The translations under genes were made by a program, and so were the position numbers. From Stratiolaelaps scimitus (Eukaryota; Arthropoda; Arachnida; Mesostigmata; Laelapidae): DNA of 64,000 nucleotides. The stretch spans positions 2,216,501 to 2,280,500 of the forward strand of contig JABWDB010000019.1 of NCBI GenBank assembly GCA_019614645.1. The letters run 5' to 3'. The notes beneath the pieces are model-generated. The model saw nothing but the letters and a program-made list of their open reading frames with translations. It searched no databases and was not told where the DNA came from. How positions within the stretch are numbered: the stretch's first letter is position 1; each line of letters starts with the position of its first letter. Shown one piece after another: positions 1-13,926 of the stretch.

Positions 1-1972
1 TGATCGGACGTCGCCGCTATGATATTCACCAAGGGATTTCTCGATATTGAGCGTAACATAAGAAAGTCTGAACAAAAACAGGTTCAAATCGTAACAGGTT
101 ATGCTGACACGTCACTGCAGCGGTTGCTCACAGCACCAGCTACAAATAACGGGACAGGATAAAAGGAAGTTCACGATGTGCCGCTTTTAGTTGTATTCCA
201 AAATGTCCAAATGTTCCAAAAGAACCCGAAAAGGGAATATTTGTTTGTTTTCTTGAATTTAAGTGTTCTCTATTATGATGATATATATTGGACTTTAACT
301 AGCACAATATACGCGTTCCCGATTTCTGTGTCCTCTTGTATGTCTGTGGTGTGCGGTCACCTATGTGATTATCAATTTAAACTAATGTATCAATTTGGGT
401 GCAATCTATTAGTTTGTCGTATACCCCCGGTGGCGGGTCGTCTCGCGTTAATGTCACGGTTGGTTGTTGTTGATGTTGAAGATTTCGTTGATATCATATC
501 ACCGCTTACGATGTACCTTGTTGTAAGATGGATACTCCGCGAACAAGTGGTGGTTATTTAGGTATTATCATATATACCAACAACAGCGCTTGGAATCTAT
601 GAATCTTCTATCTTTCGCGTTGTATATATATATATATATATATATAAGAAGAAACCATGTTGATACATTTTGTAGAAAAAAAAGCTGCGTTCCTGGCACG
701 GGTCTGCTAAACCCGCATACACTCTGACATAGCAGCATCTATTGAAACTAAGCCCTTATGCAGTACGAGAAATAGGGACTCAAGATTTGTTTCGCTGTAA
801 AATCTATCAACATGGTTTCTTCTTAATTATTTTACGTTTTTATAATATAATACATATTCTATTATAAATAAGAAGTTATAAACCAGTTTTATAATTTCAC
901 ATTTTGTGATGTTACCGTAGTGGGGTGACTATACGAAGTAATGCAAGTGGTCGAAACATAATCTTTGAGTTAATATATATATATATTCTTGAAATCATCT
1001 CAGTGTCATGCTTAACCTGGTAAATTATCTAGACGAAATTCGACTCTTGAAAATGTGTTCAAGTCCCGGACGAAGCCCCTTGTCAATTGAAAGCACATCC
1101 TTGAGCCACATGTTGAAGTGTTTACGCATTGCGAATATTGCCCCAATCTTGGCAGATTGTAGCGGGGAGAGAGGGAATTATATATATATATATATATATA
1201 TATAATAAATGAACTAACGTATGCACATTCGCACTTCATATCGTTATCTGACAGGCAGCATGATTCGCTTCTCGTGACGTGCCCCTCTATCTAAATACGT
1301 TCATTAATGTATATATTATACATGAATGGAGTACATAACTCTCTGGTTGGAAGGATCTCAAGACGGAGCGAAGTGCTTCCACTAACTACTTCGTTTTGCA
1401 CTACATTTCCTGTTATTTGTGCTTCGCACCAACAACCGACACAGGGCCGACTTTGTCGTCCGCTACCGTAACGGTGCACTCGACTAGCGAAGATTATCTG
1501 CTAACAAGTTGATGGCATTATCCATTCGCCAATGAGTGGTTGTTCAGTGCGTGGTGTTGATAGCACCACATTGGTTATGCAGTAGCTTGCGCGTAGTAGT
1601 ATATATGTCTCTCTGTATATTTGTGTCTGCCTGCGCGGAGAGCCTGAACGGGTCAGGTCGACAAAAGGACCCAGTGGTGTAAGCGTTCCCAGCACTATAC
1701 GAATAGGCCAGCCATCGAAGGCATTCGCAATAGGAGCAGAGCGTGGAGATGTGTCGAAGAGGCATATTGTCTCAACATCTACGAACATGCATTCATGCAC
1801 GGCCGGTAATAGGGGGGGAGCAACGACTGAGGGTGCATGTGCTTGGACATGGTAGACGGAAATGTCGACGAAGGACCGTGCGGCAAGCTTGACCGGAGCA
1901 CTGCGCTAGGCTGCGTCGAGCTGGGCCGCTAGGAGGGATCACCTCAGCGAGACCAGAAGCCACCGACGCGGC

Positions 1973-1973
<1 letters not shown>

Positions 1974-2010
<37 letters not shown>
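1974..2010 (+). repeat. CTG trinucleotide run (CAG on minus strand)
   Basis: About twelve uninterrupted CTG units. Not within any coding region I can support. Confidence 0.95.
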
Positions 2011-2013
<3 letters not shown>

Positions 2014-2230
2014 GCTCATCGTTCGCTACCACCGTGGGCGATGCAAATGATACCATATAGCAGAGGCCGGTCAGAAGTGGGAGCGATTGCCGGTGAACGA
2101 TGCAATCGACGAATATGTGGCCGCAGTACCGGCAGCAGGCTGCCGGCCCGCTGACTCGCTTAGCCTATTCCCTACCGTACATAGGTGGCATGCATAGATT
2201 TGCATAGGCCTTGGAGAGCACGTATGCTTT

Positions 2231-2242
<12 letters not shown>

Positions 2243-2279
<37 letters not shown>
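2243..2279 (+). repeat. TA dinucleotide run
   Basis: About 18 TA units preceded by ATACATAC. Confidence 0.95.
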
Positions 2280-2281
<2 letters not shown>

Positions 2282-2521
2282 AGTTGTTGTCTTCCCGTCG
2301 GAAAGCGACGTAGTGCTGTGCACCACTCGCTCTCAGCCCTATATACCCCGTAGACTTATTTATTCTTAACGTATCATCTCTTAGTTGTAACAACTCGACT
2401 AAGCTTCTCCTTCTCATTTGGATCCGACAAGTAGTGCGCTCGATAGCTTGAACACAGCACGGCATGGGGTCTGTTAGGCGCACAGCTATTGTAAATAAAC
2501 GATCGCGTCAGACTCGTTCCA

Positions 2522-2524
<3 letters not shown>

Positions 2525-2568
<44 letters not shown>
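2525..2568 (+). repeat. TA dinucleotide run
   Basis: About 22 TA units, one of the two longest in the window. Confidence 0.95.
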
Positions 2569-2573
<5 letters not shown>

Positions 2574-5500
2574 CACATGTTTGCATGCATAGAAGTCTTC
2601 GTATATTTGTGTACACCGCACGCCCCGCGCTGAATAGCATCCAACGAGCGGCTGTTTCCAATCTCGCCTCATGCCTTTTTCGTGGGCAGAGAGCTGTGTC
2701 TTTTTTTCTTCTGTATTCTGTCATGTTGCCAATCAGTCTTTGCTGGCTTGAGTCTCGTTTTTTGGCATCGTCAAACTGAACCTTGAATGTTTACCATACG
2801 AGCTTATATTATCAACGAGAATACACGATACATACATTCACAAGCACAAGTTATTTGGTGCGATCACTCGTGCACGAAATGAAGCCAGTGGAAACTTTAG
2901 TGACAGCTAAGGATATCTGAGGATATCATATAGTGTACCGGCGATATGTAACGCTGAGCGCGTCTCTGCGGGCGGTGAACACGACAAGCGGATGGACCCG
3001 GGTGGACAACCGATGAAAGGTTGAGCACCATCATTTTCAGACTTATGCGTTATAAAAACTACCGTTGCGTTCATCAGCCAATAAAATATTTACCTCTCGT
3101 CTTACCAAACTACGTCATGCTATATAAATCGCAGATAAGCCTCGGAAAGCGATTTTGCTAACTTGTACTCACACGAACGGATACGACCTCATTCGGGAAA
3201 GAGTTCGCAAAGCATTCGCAGGGAGTCGACATATCAAGTGTCCCTACAAGCGATCACTTTGAACGGCGCTCTCCCTGTTCGGCATAAAGGTTGCGCCAGT
3301 GGCCTTCTGTGGTGTCCGACTCATTTGGAACGACCTTAAGGTGAAGTCGACGAGGGTTCTCTGCCTACCAGCAGCACCAAAACGCATCGAATGCCAGCAC
3401 GCGCAGAAGCATACCGGATGTACATCGAAGATTTCCGTAGAAAGATCTCTAACCTAGAAGCGGGCCTCTACCAAACGACAGCGATGGTATCAGATGCTTG
3501 GAAGGGCACTTGGTAACTATATTTGCAATGCACGGTTTCCACCATCTCCTTTTATCGATCGAGAAGTTCCACCATGTGGGTCCAGGCCTGCGCATGTGGA
3601 TTCTTCCGCGACGCATGCCCCAGACACTACGTCAGCAGTTGCCAAACAGAGCATTCATTGGCCTGGGTCACGCAGTATTATATCTGTAAATATTGTTATC
3701 TTATCCCATTCCCTTTTATTTTATTTCTATGTGTACCCTTATTATAACCCACAGCACCTGTTGGTGAAATAATTGAAATTAATGAACGAATGATAATCTT
3801 TACCTCCCCTGAAGGCCTGGTTTTCCAGTGCCTAATAATATCCAGGGGATAGTGCAGATACTGGACGGGTATCTGAAATCGTACCCGAGTGGTGTACCGC
3901 GTTGCAGTTCATTCAAACACAAGTGCCTTAACCGAAAGGAAAAGCCACGATGCGGGAATACGCAGCCGAATCCACTAACCGGCGACGAATCCAACTTATC
4001 CAGCGACCATTGCCGCCCATGATATCACGTGCAATACGCGCGTTTTTATCGCTCTACACTCAGCGATTTCTATCTCTATCCATTCTACGTTTGTCATCAA
4101 TGAACTCAAAGGGGCAACGATGATATTTTTTCTTCACTTAGCTGACCCTCAGCTTGCTTTCCATGGCGGGTCTCGGCATCGCTGTGTAGCATTGCTTCAA
4201 GGACCTTTCGTCATGTGAGTCATGCTGGACTTATCGGGTTGTCCTCCGACATACCTGTGCGCGTTAGCCACCCGGGACACTCCATCACGTCGATGATATT
4301 TGGTATTTGGCAACACTCAATGGTTAGGGAATTAGTACAGACCAAAAATGCAAGTGTTGTATAATACTGTATGTAGTGCTTCTGGCCAAACGGGCCCAAG
4401 TCTATTTTTGTACTCGATTATGGCTTATATTTGTTTAAGTTGCTTCAAGTTTGTACTTCGAGCAAAGGTCTGAAATACTGATTTTCCATAAAGAATAGCG
4501 TAGGTCCATTTCAATATGGCTTTTATGCCCTATTTCACACAAACGCTTTCGTAAAGGGTTCACCAACCTACTTAACCTACAACTAAACTTTAAGTTCATG
4601 CAATCTGACCCTCCGCTTGATCTTCGACAAGTGACTGATCTTCAGAATCTTCACCTTTCGGCACAGTTTCAACAACCTGTTACGAGGGATCCCACTATTC
4701 TTCTTTACGTTTTCTCCAACAACCCCTCAACCTGTCCTGTTGCCGCTGCTGCAACTGCTACCACTTCGACTGCGTCTGGTGTCCGTTAGTTACATCTATG
4801 CTTGGGTCGACGAAGCACCCGTTCCTCGCCCACCCCTCTCAGCTCCCGCTCTCATAGGCAGCCAGTCATAGCCACACACAGCTGCTCACATCATTCGTGC
4901 CCGGCCTCAAGATCTCTTCAAGGGTTCTGCCTGAAGTGTGCAATCACTCCGGAAGTAATAACGCTACCAGGTGCCGCAAATGGACTACGTGCTTTCGGTA
5001 GCATCATCTGCATCTGTGACTGACCTACCGGCAACCTCTCCCCTTACCTCATCTTTCTCTGTATCTAGCAGTGGGGGTCACACGAATTCGCCCGGTTGCG
5101 GTCAGCGTTTCCCTTTCTGACATTTTATTCCCGAGCTTCAGTCCCTTCACGACGAGGAAACCAATGAGATCCGTGCTAACGGCAATGCGATATGATTTAT
5201 ATGATACTTGGATTAGGTTCTTGTCAACTCAACGACTCGAACAGAACAATGGGGCTGGTTTGATACGTTAGTAGGAGGGAGAGAATATCGTTTGACGATG
5301 CAAAAGTACGCTGAGCCTGTGGAAATTATCTGACGAAATACTGCTTGTGACTTATGAAGCTTTAAGCTCCGTCATGGGCTGATCTGAAATGGCAAAACGT
5401 GCTGAATAAGCGAGTTGTGCGGGCAAATTTCGGTACCTACATAGGATAGATTTGACTTTAGCACATATACGAGTATGTTCAATTGTCTAAAAAAAAACTT

Positions 5501-5853
5501 CTTTGTGAGTCATACGCATTTTACAATATAAATAATAGCTAGCAAATTTCTAGTATCCAGCAACGGGATGAGCACTGCATATATTGTGACGGCGCGTGAT
5601 TTCCTCAAACCAAATTATTACCCGTTACACGATAACGAAATGTGTGCTGTATACGTCTGAAAGTGCCTACGATGTGACTAATTAAATTATTATTATTACT
5701 ATCATAACCGGGTCGGTCCTCAGCGGACGCGTTATCCACTCAATTGAAGGATGCTTAGCAACAAAATGAGCGAATTAATTCAATGATAGAAAACACACAA
5801 CAAGCGATCTTAATCCTGATCGGTTACCATTTGGTTCAATAATAATAGAATAA

Positions 5854-5854
<1 letters not shown>

Positions 5855-5883
<29 letters not shown>
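5855..5883 (+). repeat. TAA trinucleotide run
   Basis: About nine TAA units; a similar run lies at 8,013-8,045. Confidence 0.9.
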
Positions 5884-5887
<4 letters not shown>

Positions 5888-6040
5888 CGCAAACTAGTCA
5901 AAATCGATAAATTGAAAAAAAAAACAAAACAAAATTTAATTCAATGTCCGTAAGAGCACAGTGCAATAATAGCCAGCTAGCAATACCAATGAGAACGCGT
6001 TGTATTTTATTCACGTTGCTTAGAAACAAATGTTCATTTA

Positions 6041-6045
<5 letters not shown>

Positions 6046-6075
<30 letters not shown>
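6046..6075 (+). repeat. CT dinucleotide run
   Basis: About 15 CT units (GA on the gene's strand), in a pyrimidine-rich region. Confidence 0.95.
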
Positions 6076-6078
<3 letters not shown>

Positions 6079-6303
6079 GCTGCTGCTCGCTCTCAATTTC
6101 GGTTCATTTTGTCTGTTAAAGTATTCGATCACTTCCTCGCTTCTCGTTCTTCCATACACCATAATATAGATTATAGCTCTTTGTCTTGTTCACCGTTTCA
6201 TTTTTGCACTCCATCTCTTCTCAAGCAATCAATCAATCAATCAATAATAATAATGTCATCAATAGTAATATTATTACTATTATAAGTCTTCGTCGCCGCA
6301 ATC

Positions 6304-6335
6304 ATAATAATAATAATAATTATTATTATTATTAA
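6304..6335. repeat. Self-complementary ATA/TAT repeat
   Basis: ATA units switch directly to TAT units, making an AT-only palindrome. Confidence 0.85.
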
Positions 6336-8011
6336 TTATATAATACCATTATCGTAATAATACTCTTAGTAATTGTCCTAACATTCCCTCTTGCTCAGTT
6401 CGTTACTCTTACGCACTCGCGTCATTGTTTATCTTCTAGTTATTGTGTGCCTCCGTCTTTGTCCAGACAGCGTCATCTGCGCAATTATCAACACCGCCAT
6501 CAAAGCGTTTTAATACCCCCCACCCACCCCCACCGCGCGCCTCGCCACTGCATTTTATTTACTCACGTTTTTCTCATTCGATTCATTTCCCGCTCAGCTC
6601 GTTCGACTGCTCACTCCACTATTATTTCTCGAGTTGCTTTGTTATTTTTTTTGTGTGCCTTCTGCTTTTAAATTCTATCTACAAGTTCCAACAGACAACT
6701 TAAGCCGCACGATCTCGACCGGCCGATTCAATCCATCGATTGACGATGGACTTTATATATGTATATCTTTTTTTTGGGATGTTTTCCTGTCTTTTCTTTG
6801 TCTCTCCTCTCCTGACCAAAACAATCGGAAGAAATCTTCTCGTGTGGTAACGAAACGCTCGAGATGATCTTCCTCGTCTCTGTATTTTGTCTCATGCCTC
6901 CGTGTTGCTGATTCGCCTCCTTTTCACGTTAATACGTTTCAATAATCCGTCGATGTCCATATGCATGAATGTATCTGTGTGTGTGTGTGTGTGTCTCGGT
7001 GTGTGTACGTATACTTATGCTTCACTTTTGTTGACGGGGCAGAAAACGAGCAGATTCTACAAATTCTCCAGTGCTCATTTCATAGATATAATTGTTGTTG
7101 TTGTTGTTATATTATTTCGTTTATCTTTACACCGTTATCAATCTCGTCCTCTTTCTATAATATATATATATATATATATATAAATATTCTTATTAATATA
7201 TGCTTCTTCCTTGTTATTAGTCCCTCTTATAATGCGTTATCCTATTCATCTCCTGCTTCGATATTTTTTACTTTTATTGTAATTAGCTAATTCGTTATTC
7301 TCTCATAGCTTTCATCCTTTGGGTTTTCATTTAGTTCAACCTTTGTTCTTTAATTCATCGCCTTATCAGCAACACTATTATATTTCGTTATTGTTTGTAT
7401 CAGCGAGAATTGTTTTTATTGTGTTACTTATTGTCAATATTTCATGGTTGTTATTACTATTAGTTAAAGCCGTATATTTGGCTTTGTTCAAAGGGTGTTA
7501 GCCTGCAGCACTGTTCTGGTTTCGATTTTTATTTTAGTTGTTGTTGTTATTGTTGTTGCTGCTGCCGACACGGCATTTGCACCGCCTGTATGCTCGCTCT
7601 CTTCTGTAACTAGTTGCACAAAATGAGAAATGATTCCATGAAATGTACTCATTAATTCATTATTATTAGTATTATTATTTCAATTAACACTGTAAACATT
7701 TTTAATTACAGCTTGTATTAGCTATGTGTACGTGTGTGTATGTGTATGTATGTGTGCGTACGCATGTATTATACTTACCAGCATTATTCGCATTATTTAA
7801 TTAATTGCTGCAATCTTCTTGTATTGTTTGTTGTTAACGAGTCTCGTATTGGCGACAGGGTTTGATAAATGGTTGATAGTTTAGCTTCAACATCGCAGCC
7901 TCATTCCCCATATACCTCTTCATAATGGTGGTAGCAATAATGTGGCATTTGTCATTCAAGTCAAATGCGTTTTACATATCTTTAATCTATATGTGCCGTT
8001 ATCCTTATAAT

Positions 8012-8012
<1 letters not shown>

Positions 8013-8044
<32 letters not shown>

Positions 8045-8045
8045 T
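8013..8045 (+). repeat. TAA trinucleotide run
   Basis: About ten TAA units. Confidence 0.9.
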
Positions 8046-9212
8046 ATTAGTTTTGTTATTCATTTGTAATCGTAGAAGAAATGTACAGACGATATATCAC
8101 AGTTCTATTATACAATACAGTAATAGCTATATATATATATATGGAGGTGTTGTTTGCTAGGGGAGATATTCACATTGTGATGCTCAATTTACTGCTGTCT
8201 CTGTTTGCTAGGTCTGTTCGTGTCGTTAGAAATATCTTATGACAGAAAATTCGCACTGCTTGCGTTGTTTCGGTTGATTTGAGTGTTGACGATTTCCAGT
8301 TTGTGTTTCCAGCCTTTGCTTGTCGTTATTGTTGTTGTTGGTTGTGAACGAAAAAAACAAATACTTTCTTATGAATGCGCCACAGCAGTCGGCAGTCCTA
8401 CTACTGTTTTTCGAGCGGACCCTCAGCTGTTCCCCTATCTGACAGGCCTCAGCTCTTAACCTTTAGGTCGGCAGTCCTGGCTGCTTAGTACTGCTTGGAA
8501 GTGAGCTTGGAGTCGCAGCTAGTCTGTATAATAGACGAATATTGGATTTGCTGTTTTGTTTTTCGGGCAATTTTCCGGGCAGAGCATGTCATGAGAAAAA
8601 TGAGGAAATTGTGGCAATTTGTCAAATTCGCATATCGTGTTATCGGGCTCGTGGACATGAATTCTGAGCGATTATCGTTGTTGTCATGATACGGCAATAA
8701 CAATAATCACGGAAGCTTCTCCGGTGATTTCCCGATATGTACAGATCTTGCTATTATAACGATGTTCGCTTGTTTCTGTGTCTAGCAGGCTCCCTCCCTC
8801 TTTGGTTTCAAACGAGAACGTAGTGGTCTCGAATTGCAAATGGAAATACAGTTCCCGGCGCGTCCTGGCCCAATCGGGCAGCGCTTTTTACAAAGCTGAA
8901 TGGAGAAACCTAAATCCTGCTCAGATAAATCTCCGACTGGTAAAAAAAACGTTTAAACTCATTGTGATAATAAATCAATCTGTCGTGTGTGCGTAGAGTA
9001 GTCATGCAGAAATTGCACGTCATGTATAATAATAATAATACTAGTAGTTTCACTCGTCAATCCCTATTAAAGTAAAGAGGTATTCACCTATAGCAAACGT
9101 GACAAAATTTTATCATACTTCATTAAATCCACGTACGCATAATCCTACTCGCAGCGATGGTAACGGAATCGGCGGTCAGTGGCTCTTGCTGTTTATGTTC
9201 TGCCAGCCGGCA

Positions 9213-9238
9213 ATATATATATATATATATATATATAT
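9213..9238 (+). repeat. TA dinucleotide run
   Basis: About 13 TA units. Confidence 0.9.
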
Positions 9239-10081
9239 TCTTTCACTTCAGCACTCGTTCAGGAAAACACGGCCAAAACCATGTTGTTGTATTGTTCGAA
9301 GCATCAAAGTTGGCAATTCTCGAAAATATAATAAGTATTACGCTTGGCAATCTTTGTTACTCTCTCTCTGTCTCTATGTTCAGCTCTCGGTACCGCTTCC
9401 TATGTTGTGTCATTATCAATTTAGATTAACAGTTACTCAACAGATAGCTTCTGCATTCTGTGTCGTACAGCATTCTGTGTTTCATTTATACACGCTCGCT
9501 CGACACGGGGCTGCGGCTTTTACTATAGCAAAACAGAACAAGCAGGACCGGCGAGATCGGCCCCGTGGGTGGTTTCCAATACCCGTTTCACAGCAGCTTG
9601 TCATTTTATTACCGTCCGCTCAACCCCTTCGCTTGTATTTGTGTCCCTCATACATAGAAACGTAGCAATTCAGCGAGAGAATCGAGAAACCCATCACGCG
9701 ATTATTATTATTATTATTATTATTATGACAACTTTCGGAAAATACCATTTCTCTATACGACCGGCCCTCCCCTCTCTATTTTATCTTCCCCTTCAGGAAT
9801 ATCGTAGCTATATCCCTGCCCTCCGCCTCGACCCCGCTGTGTTCACCGGGCTTCCTCCGTCTCCCTAGTTGCTCGTCTTCTAGCTGGCGCTGTTCGCCGC
9901 CTGCGTTTCGGTGGCTTCTATTTTTCGGCTGTTTCCATACGGGGCGGAATACAAGAACGGACGGCGCGGCAGGAATTGCGACGTGGGGCCGCCACAAATC
10001 GCAAGTCAACGTTTTTTTCCACGTAGGGTTGCTACACACGGAAGTGCGAAACAAAGATTCCACTCAGTTGCACGGATTCGG

Positions 10082-10107
10082 GTGTTGTTGTTGTTGTTGT
10101 TGTTGTT
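10082..10107 (+). repeat. GTT trinucleotide run (CAA on minus strand)
   Basis: About eight GTT units; shorter GTT runs occur near 7.10 and 7.54 kb in the same flank. Confidence 0.9.
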
Positions 10108-10753
10108 ATTGCTTCTTCTGCTTTCGTAACCGGTCCTCCTCTGACCCTCCGCTCGCCTTCGTTGTACCCTTTCGTCTCTCTTTAAATTTCACTGTGTTTC
10201 TGTCTCGTGCTGGGCCGTCCATAGGCCACTGTCGCCACCCTCTCGTACATCTGCCAAAGCATCCGATCGCAGCCTTCTTCGATCCCGTCCCGCCGTTTCC
10301 ACACCCTTTCCTCTTCCGTAGGAATTCGCGCCCTGTTTCTACGATCTCATTTTCCCTCCCCCTCAATGTCATTTCATTCTCATCGAAGCAGCAGCAGCAG
10401 CAGTACCATGCTGACATTGCTCGGGCAGGCGACTCGGCCAGACTTCGCCGTCTGGCAGGCGAACGAGGCTCAGCAGACTACTCAGCTATGCTCACAGACG
10501 AAGGGGAAAAGAGATACGCTAGGCGAGAGAGGCGGGGAATCTAAAATAGCGAGGCAGCCAGCCGACCAACTAACAACCGATGGGATTATTCATTCTTATG
10601 CCATTTTATTTCATTATTTACTCGACACCGGCACGAGGCAAAGTCTGGTGTTGCTATGGCTACTGTCGATTCAAGGAGACTGAGACGGTCGCCTCGGACC
10701 CATAATCGCTTGCGACTAGACGAACCTACACAGATTCGTCCAGAGCTGAACCG

Positions 10754-10808
10754 TTCGGACCAACCCGTGATGACCACTCACGCGTTGGTCATCACGAGTT
10801 GGTTCGAA
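10754..10808. repeat. Near-perfect inverted repeat (23-bp arms, 9-nt loop)
   Basis: Arms 10,754-10,776 and 10,786-10,808 pair at 21 of 23 positions. The inner arm reads CGTGATGACCA against TGGTCATCACG. It lies downstream of the Dscam-like coding region. Confidence 0.9.
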
Positions 10809-13800
10809 TGACCAATATTGAATCGAGTGAACTTGATCGAGTGAACATATTATATTCACCTAAAAAGAAGCTGGATAGCGCAATAGGCGACCCGTGACGG
10901 GCAACACCAGCGCGGGCCGGTCTCTTCATATACCCTAAACGATTCATCCCGGTTATTGTTCTCCTATTGTTCTCACAATTTTTCCACCTCCCCGTGCACC
11001 AATAGATAGATACAGAAGACATGCATACATTCATGCTCTGTCTACGTTCTACACTCCTCCGATGATCTCTCTCTCCCTCTAATATTCGGTATTCCCTGCG
11101 TTGGTGGCCTTACCTTGCGTACGGCCTAGGCTAGCCTGAGCAAAAAAAACCACCGGGCCGCGCTACAAGAGGCCCCATTCACCATCATTTTATCCTGGAT
11201 GAGCAGGAACGCCGCCGAACGAAGGACCACGAGTGGACAACCCGTCGGTCCACTCGTCCGTCCGACGAGACAACTTCACCTTGCCAGTCGGGCTAGCCAG
11301 CCACGGTTCAGATGACCACCAGTCCTCTCGAGCGACCGGAAATCCCCTTACCATCCCTTACCGGCGCTATGCGCTAACCTTTCGGTTGCTCTCAATGACC
11401 CTGTTTCTCTCACGAACATAATATTGTGTTCTCCTTCATCCATTTTCCGTTGCATGTTGCCAAGGTTCTGTATCTTCAGAATAACGCTGCTGCTGCTGTT
11501 GCTATATTATACTCAGTATAGCCGGTAAACACCACATTGCTTCAGCCACCCTGATTTCCTATGTCCCATAGTTTGGCAAAAAAAGAGCGCTTACCTCCGC
11601 GTGCCACTATACTCGACGCTGTCTAACGGTCGGCCAGTAGCAAACAGTTTTGTTGGGTTTGCCCGTTGGCTCCTCGACCGTTTCGACGCGCTACCTGTTA
11701 TGCGCCGCCCGCATGAAAACATCGCGCAGATGTACACTCGATCGTTCGCGCACAGCCAACATAATTGAAAATCGTCTATTCTCTGTACTGATTTCGTTTT
11801 GGTTTCATTTCTTTTCCCCCCGCGTTCTAAGCGTCTACTAGCGCATGAAACGAAGCTGATACTATTCCTCTGTTCCGGTTACATAGTAACCGGCCACTAC
11901 TGACAGCTACGAAACCACCGCCGCCACCGTTTCCACCATCACCGCGACCACTACCACCGCCTCCACTGCTATTAACAACGTTTTCCAGCTGTGGCAGATA
12001 TCCCAACCGAGAAGAGAAGAATGGAGGGTCTTTCATTCTTGTGTGTCTGTTTGTGTTTCATGTGTCTATCCTAATGTCTATCCTGTCCACTTCGTGGCAT
12101 CCTCTCTTTCTTACTACATACTCAATCAGTGCTACAGTATGGCTGGTATTGTGACTACACGTGTCTGCTGCTGCTGCTGAACATCGTATCTCTTTGGCAC
12201 AGTGACCGTCCTAACAACCTGCCTAGGCGGTTGCCCACTCAGGGCCTGTACAGATTCTCGACCCGGAGCGGTAGGCCGTTCTCTTCGAGGTACCTTTAGT
12301 CCTTCACGTTGCTACCAGACGCCCAGCCTACGACCGCCAGACACACTTCCGTCTCCATTCGCCGGTCGGTCGCATTTCGGTTCGTCCTCTTCTTAAAGAC
12401 TCTCCCCGTTCCTCTTCTCATCCCTCGGGAAAGCTTCAGGCGCTGCAACGGTAGAGCACAAGGCGGTAACGATGGGCTGGGGCCTGAGGCTGCCAGTGTC
12501 GGGCATCCGCATCGAGGTTGGCGCAATCCGCATCGAGCCGGAACCAATACTCGTTTTGACGAACAGTGTCTTCTCCAGACCCACAGCTAGTTTCCATCTT
12601 CTTCACTAGGCCCTTCTAGACAGTCCTTCTCATACTTTTGACGACTGTTGCGAACTCACCCCGATCTGTTTGTCTTTCTACTCCCTTTTCTATGCCTCAT
12701 CCTCTTCGTCCATTCATTTCTGCAATGCTCATGTTCTCTACCTGCTTTTCTTTATGTTTCAATTCAGCTGGGTGGAGGGCGTCTGCCAGGCTAAAGGCGT
12801 CCTTCTGCCGTCGCGCAGCGTTTGGGGTTCCCGTGGCTCTCATGTCATTGCGAACCTGGGGATATAGCAAAACCGGGGTCGGCTGCGCGGTTTGGTTGCT
12901 TGTAGATCATTCTTCTTTTGCCTGCACCTTTTGTGCTATGTACACATTGAGCGTTCCTCAACACCCCCGGTCTCTCTCTCGTTCTCGCCTACATACACGC
13001 GCACACATACACACACATACACGCAAATCGACAATCGAGCGTGGATATCGCCAACCCCAGAGGTTGGGGGTGCGCAAAGCAATAGGTCTCCAGTGAAGGT
13101 TTGTTTCATTTCTTCTCTCCTTCTCTCTCTATTTCTTACTTCTTTCTTTATATCCCTCTTCCTTCCGGCCATAGGAGACGAGGCGTTGCTGGGGTATCGG
13201 AGATCGCGGGAGTTGCACGAGTTATGTGTCTGTACAGTAATCCAGTAACGTACAAGTTCCTATGATAAAGAGCCTCCACCGTAGGCCTGCTTGTGTTGCT
13301 TCTCTTCATTCTTGTTTCGTTGGGGCAGCTTACTAGTAGCCGTATCCGATCATCGTACATTGGTGCCGCTTCAATCAACTGCAATTCAACTCAAGATCCT
13401 GCCAAATCTTCGATGGGTATTCTCGTCTTCCCAGAGCTAGCACTGCTTCCTCTAGCCGTCTCGTTGTGTAAGGCACTGTTAGGGGACGGAGCGACAGTAG
13501 ACGCGCACGATATAGCGGGCGGGTTATCATCTGAAATTGAAAAAAGGACTCCAGAATTTTCTCGCGACCTTCATTCAACGTTCAGTCCTGCAGGGCACAT
13601 GATAAGGGTGGTGCTCAAGAAGCCCTTTCGTCGCTGCCAATCCAATACACGTTACCATCACTCTCGTTCTCTGAAAGGACAATAAAGGAAGCAAGAATCG
13701 TCCGCACTTATTATTAGTAAAGGGTAAGCAGTGCGCATCGTACGTATTTTACTCCAATAAGCGGCCGCCTTAGCAGGTTTTCAGTGATCCTATCACTTTG

Positions 13801-13926
13801 CGCTGGACATCCCCACTATGGGCTTGATGAATTTAGCAACGCTCGAAGTTTGGTCATAGCTTGATGGATCAATGAAAGGCAACCCATCGCACGATGGGTG
13901 CGATCAACAATCAACACGCTGACGTA

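Noticed and set aside
1793..2056. Minus-strand frame with a run of about 14 alanines
   Set aside because: The alanine run is just the CTG/CAG microsatellite at 1,974-2,010 read in one frame; nothing else supports a gene.
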